Assembly (NCBI GenBank): GCA_964573795.1
Contig: CAZNMF010000067.1
Coordinates: 1 to 15,052 of the forward strand
Length of the DNA: 15,052 bases
Reading direction: 5' to 3'
Origin: CAZNMF01 sp964573795
GTDB lineage: Bacteria; Acidobacteriota; Vicinamibacteria; Vicinamibacterales; SCN-69-37
This document shows positions 14,915 to 15,052 of the stretch, piece by piece. Made by a program: the position numbers and the translations under genes. How positions within the stretch are numbered: position 1 is the stretch's first letter; each line of letters begins with the position of its first letter. Under the pieces are notes generated by a model that was given only the letters and a program-made list of their open reading frames with translations, did not search any database and had not been told where the DNA came from.

Positions 14915-14940
14915 GGAGGGCCGGACCTTCAGGGCCGGCC
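14915..14940 (+). repeat. REP-like unit, family 1 variant (singleton)
   Basis: GGAG (14915-14918), arms GGCCGGACCT (14919-14928) and AGGGCCGGCC (14931-14940) around TC, with one mismatch. It blends the two arm types of the other family-1 units. It lies 45 bases from the stop codon of the partial minus-strand gene at the right edge. Confidence 0.75.
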
Positions 14941-14953
14941 GACCACCGTTTCC

Positions 14954-14980
14954 AAGTTCGAAGTTCTCAGTTCGAAGTTT
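14954..14980 (-). repeat. Inverted heptamer cluster
   Basis: On the minus strand this reads AAACTTC, GAACTGA, GAACTTC, GAACTTG: four mixed heptamers. An 18-base stretch (14962-14979) is the exact inverse of 14806-14823 at the junction of the large array, so the two can pair and would enclose the GCAA hairpin and the REP unit. Confidence 0.75.
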
Positions 14981-14985
14981 GCTTC

Positions 14986-15052
14986 CTATCTCGCTCCCAG
15001 CAGCACCTCGATCGTCAACTGGTCGAGCCGCTCGTAGTTCAGGCCGCGGGCG
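14986..15052 (-). CDS. C-terminal end of an unidentified protein (cut by window edge)
   Basis: The minus strand is open from the window edge to a TAG at 14988-14986 and encodes 21 final residues, ending NYERLDQLTIEVLLGAR. The composition (amphipathic helix, no stop, codon use like the neighbours) looks like genuine coding sequence, and its position relative to the REP unit (45 bases downstream of the stop) fits the pattern of gene ends here. Too little is present to name the family. Confidence 0.55.
   Translation of the reverse strand, partial: ARGLNYERLDQLTIEVLLGAR

Overview
The window is high-GC DNA that reads like a free-living, didermic bacterium, most likely an Acidobacteriota member of the Vicinamibacteria type. 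This lineage call is an inference. It rests on an Oar-like TonB-dependent receptor with an N-terminal carboxypeptidase-regulatory domain, many weak Shine-Dalgarno sites, and intergenic gaps packed with short palindromes and GAACTTC/GAACTGA heptamers. No rRNA, tRNA, CRISPR array, prophage or transposase gene is visible.

Layout, left to right. Bases 1-201 hold no confident gene. thiL (+, thiamine-phosphate kinase) is followed by a small secreted 3D-domain protein (+). Two half-size ABC exporter genes on the minus strand (5549 to 2001) form a two-gene operon whose motifs predict an asymmetric heterodimer. The exporter operon diverges across only 15 bp from a predicted outer-membrane beta-barrel gene (+). 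A 496-base gap with palindromes and possible leader structure precedes a 970-residue TonB-dependent receptor (+). A convergent gap full of a second palindrome family separates the receptor from a minus-strand group: a large periplasmic soluble lytic transglycosylase, then a class I PLP aminotransferase whose stop overlaps the start of a DUF1697 gene. Further right are a GAF-like protein gene (-), a very repeat-dense gap, and the last 21 codons of another minus-strand gene cut by the window edge.

Functionally the window is mostly core metabolism (thiamine diphosphate synthesis, amino-acid transamination) plus envelope work (export, outer-membrane uptake, peptidoglycan remodelling). No single pathway unites it.

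The most unusual content lies between the genes. Ten short hairpins in three sequence families each start at the foot with GGAG or GTAG, the signature of REP elements moved by REP-associated tyrosine transposases. Two of the loci are inverted doublets of identical 57-bp length and 5-bp spacer (REPIN-like). Nearly every predicted transcription-unit end carries one within about 10-46 bases of the stop codon. Three loci carry 7-bp repeats. The gap at 14727-14985 stacks a 7-bp array, a GCAA-loop hairpin, a REP unit and inverted 7-bp repeats in a row.
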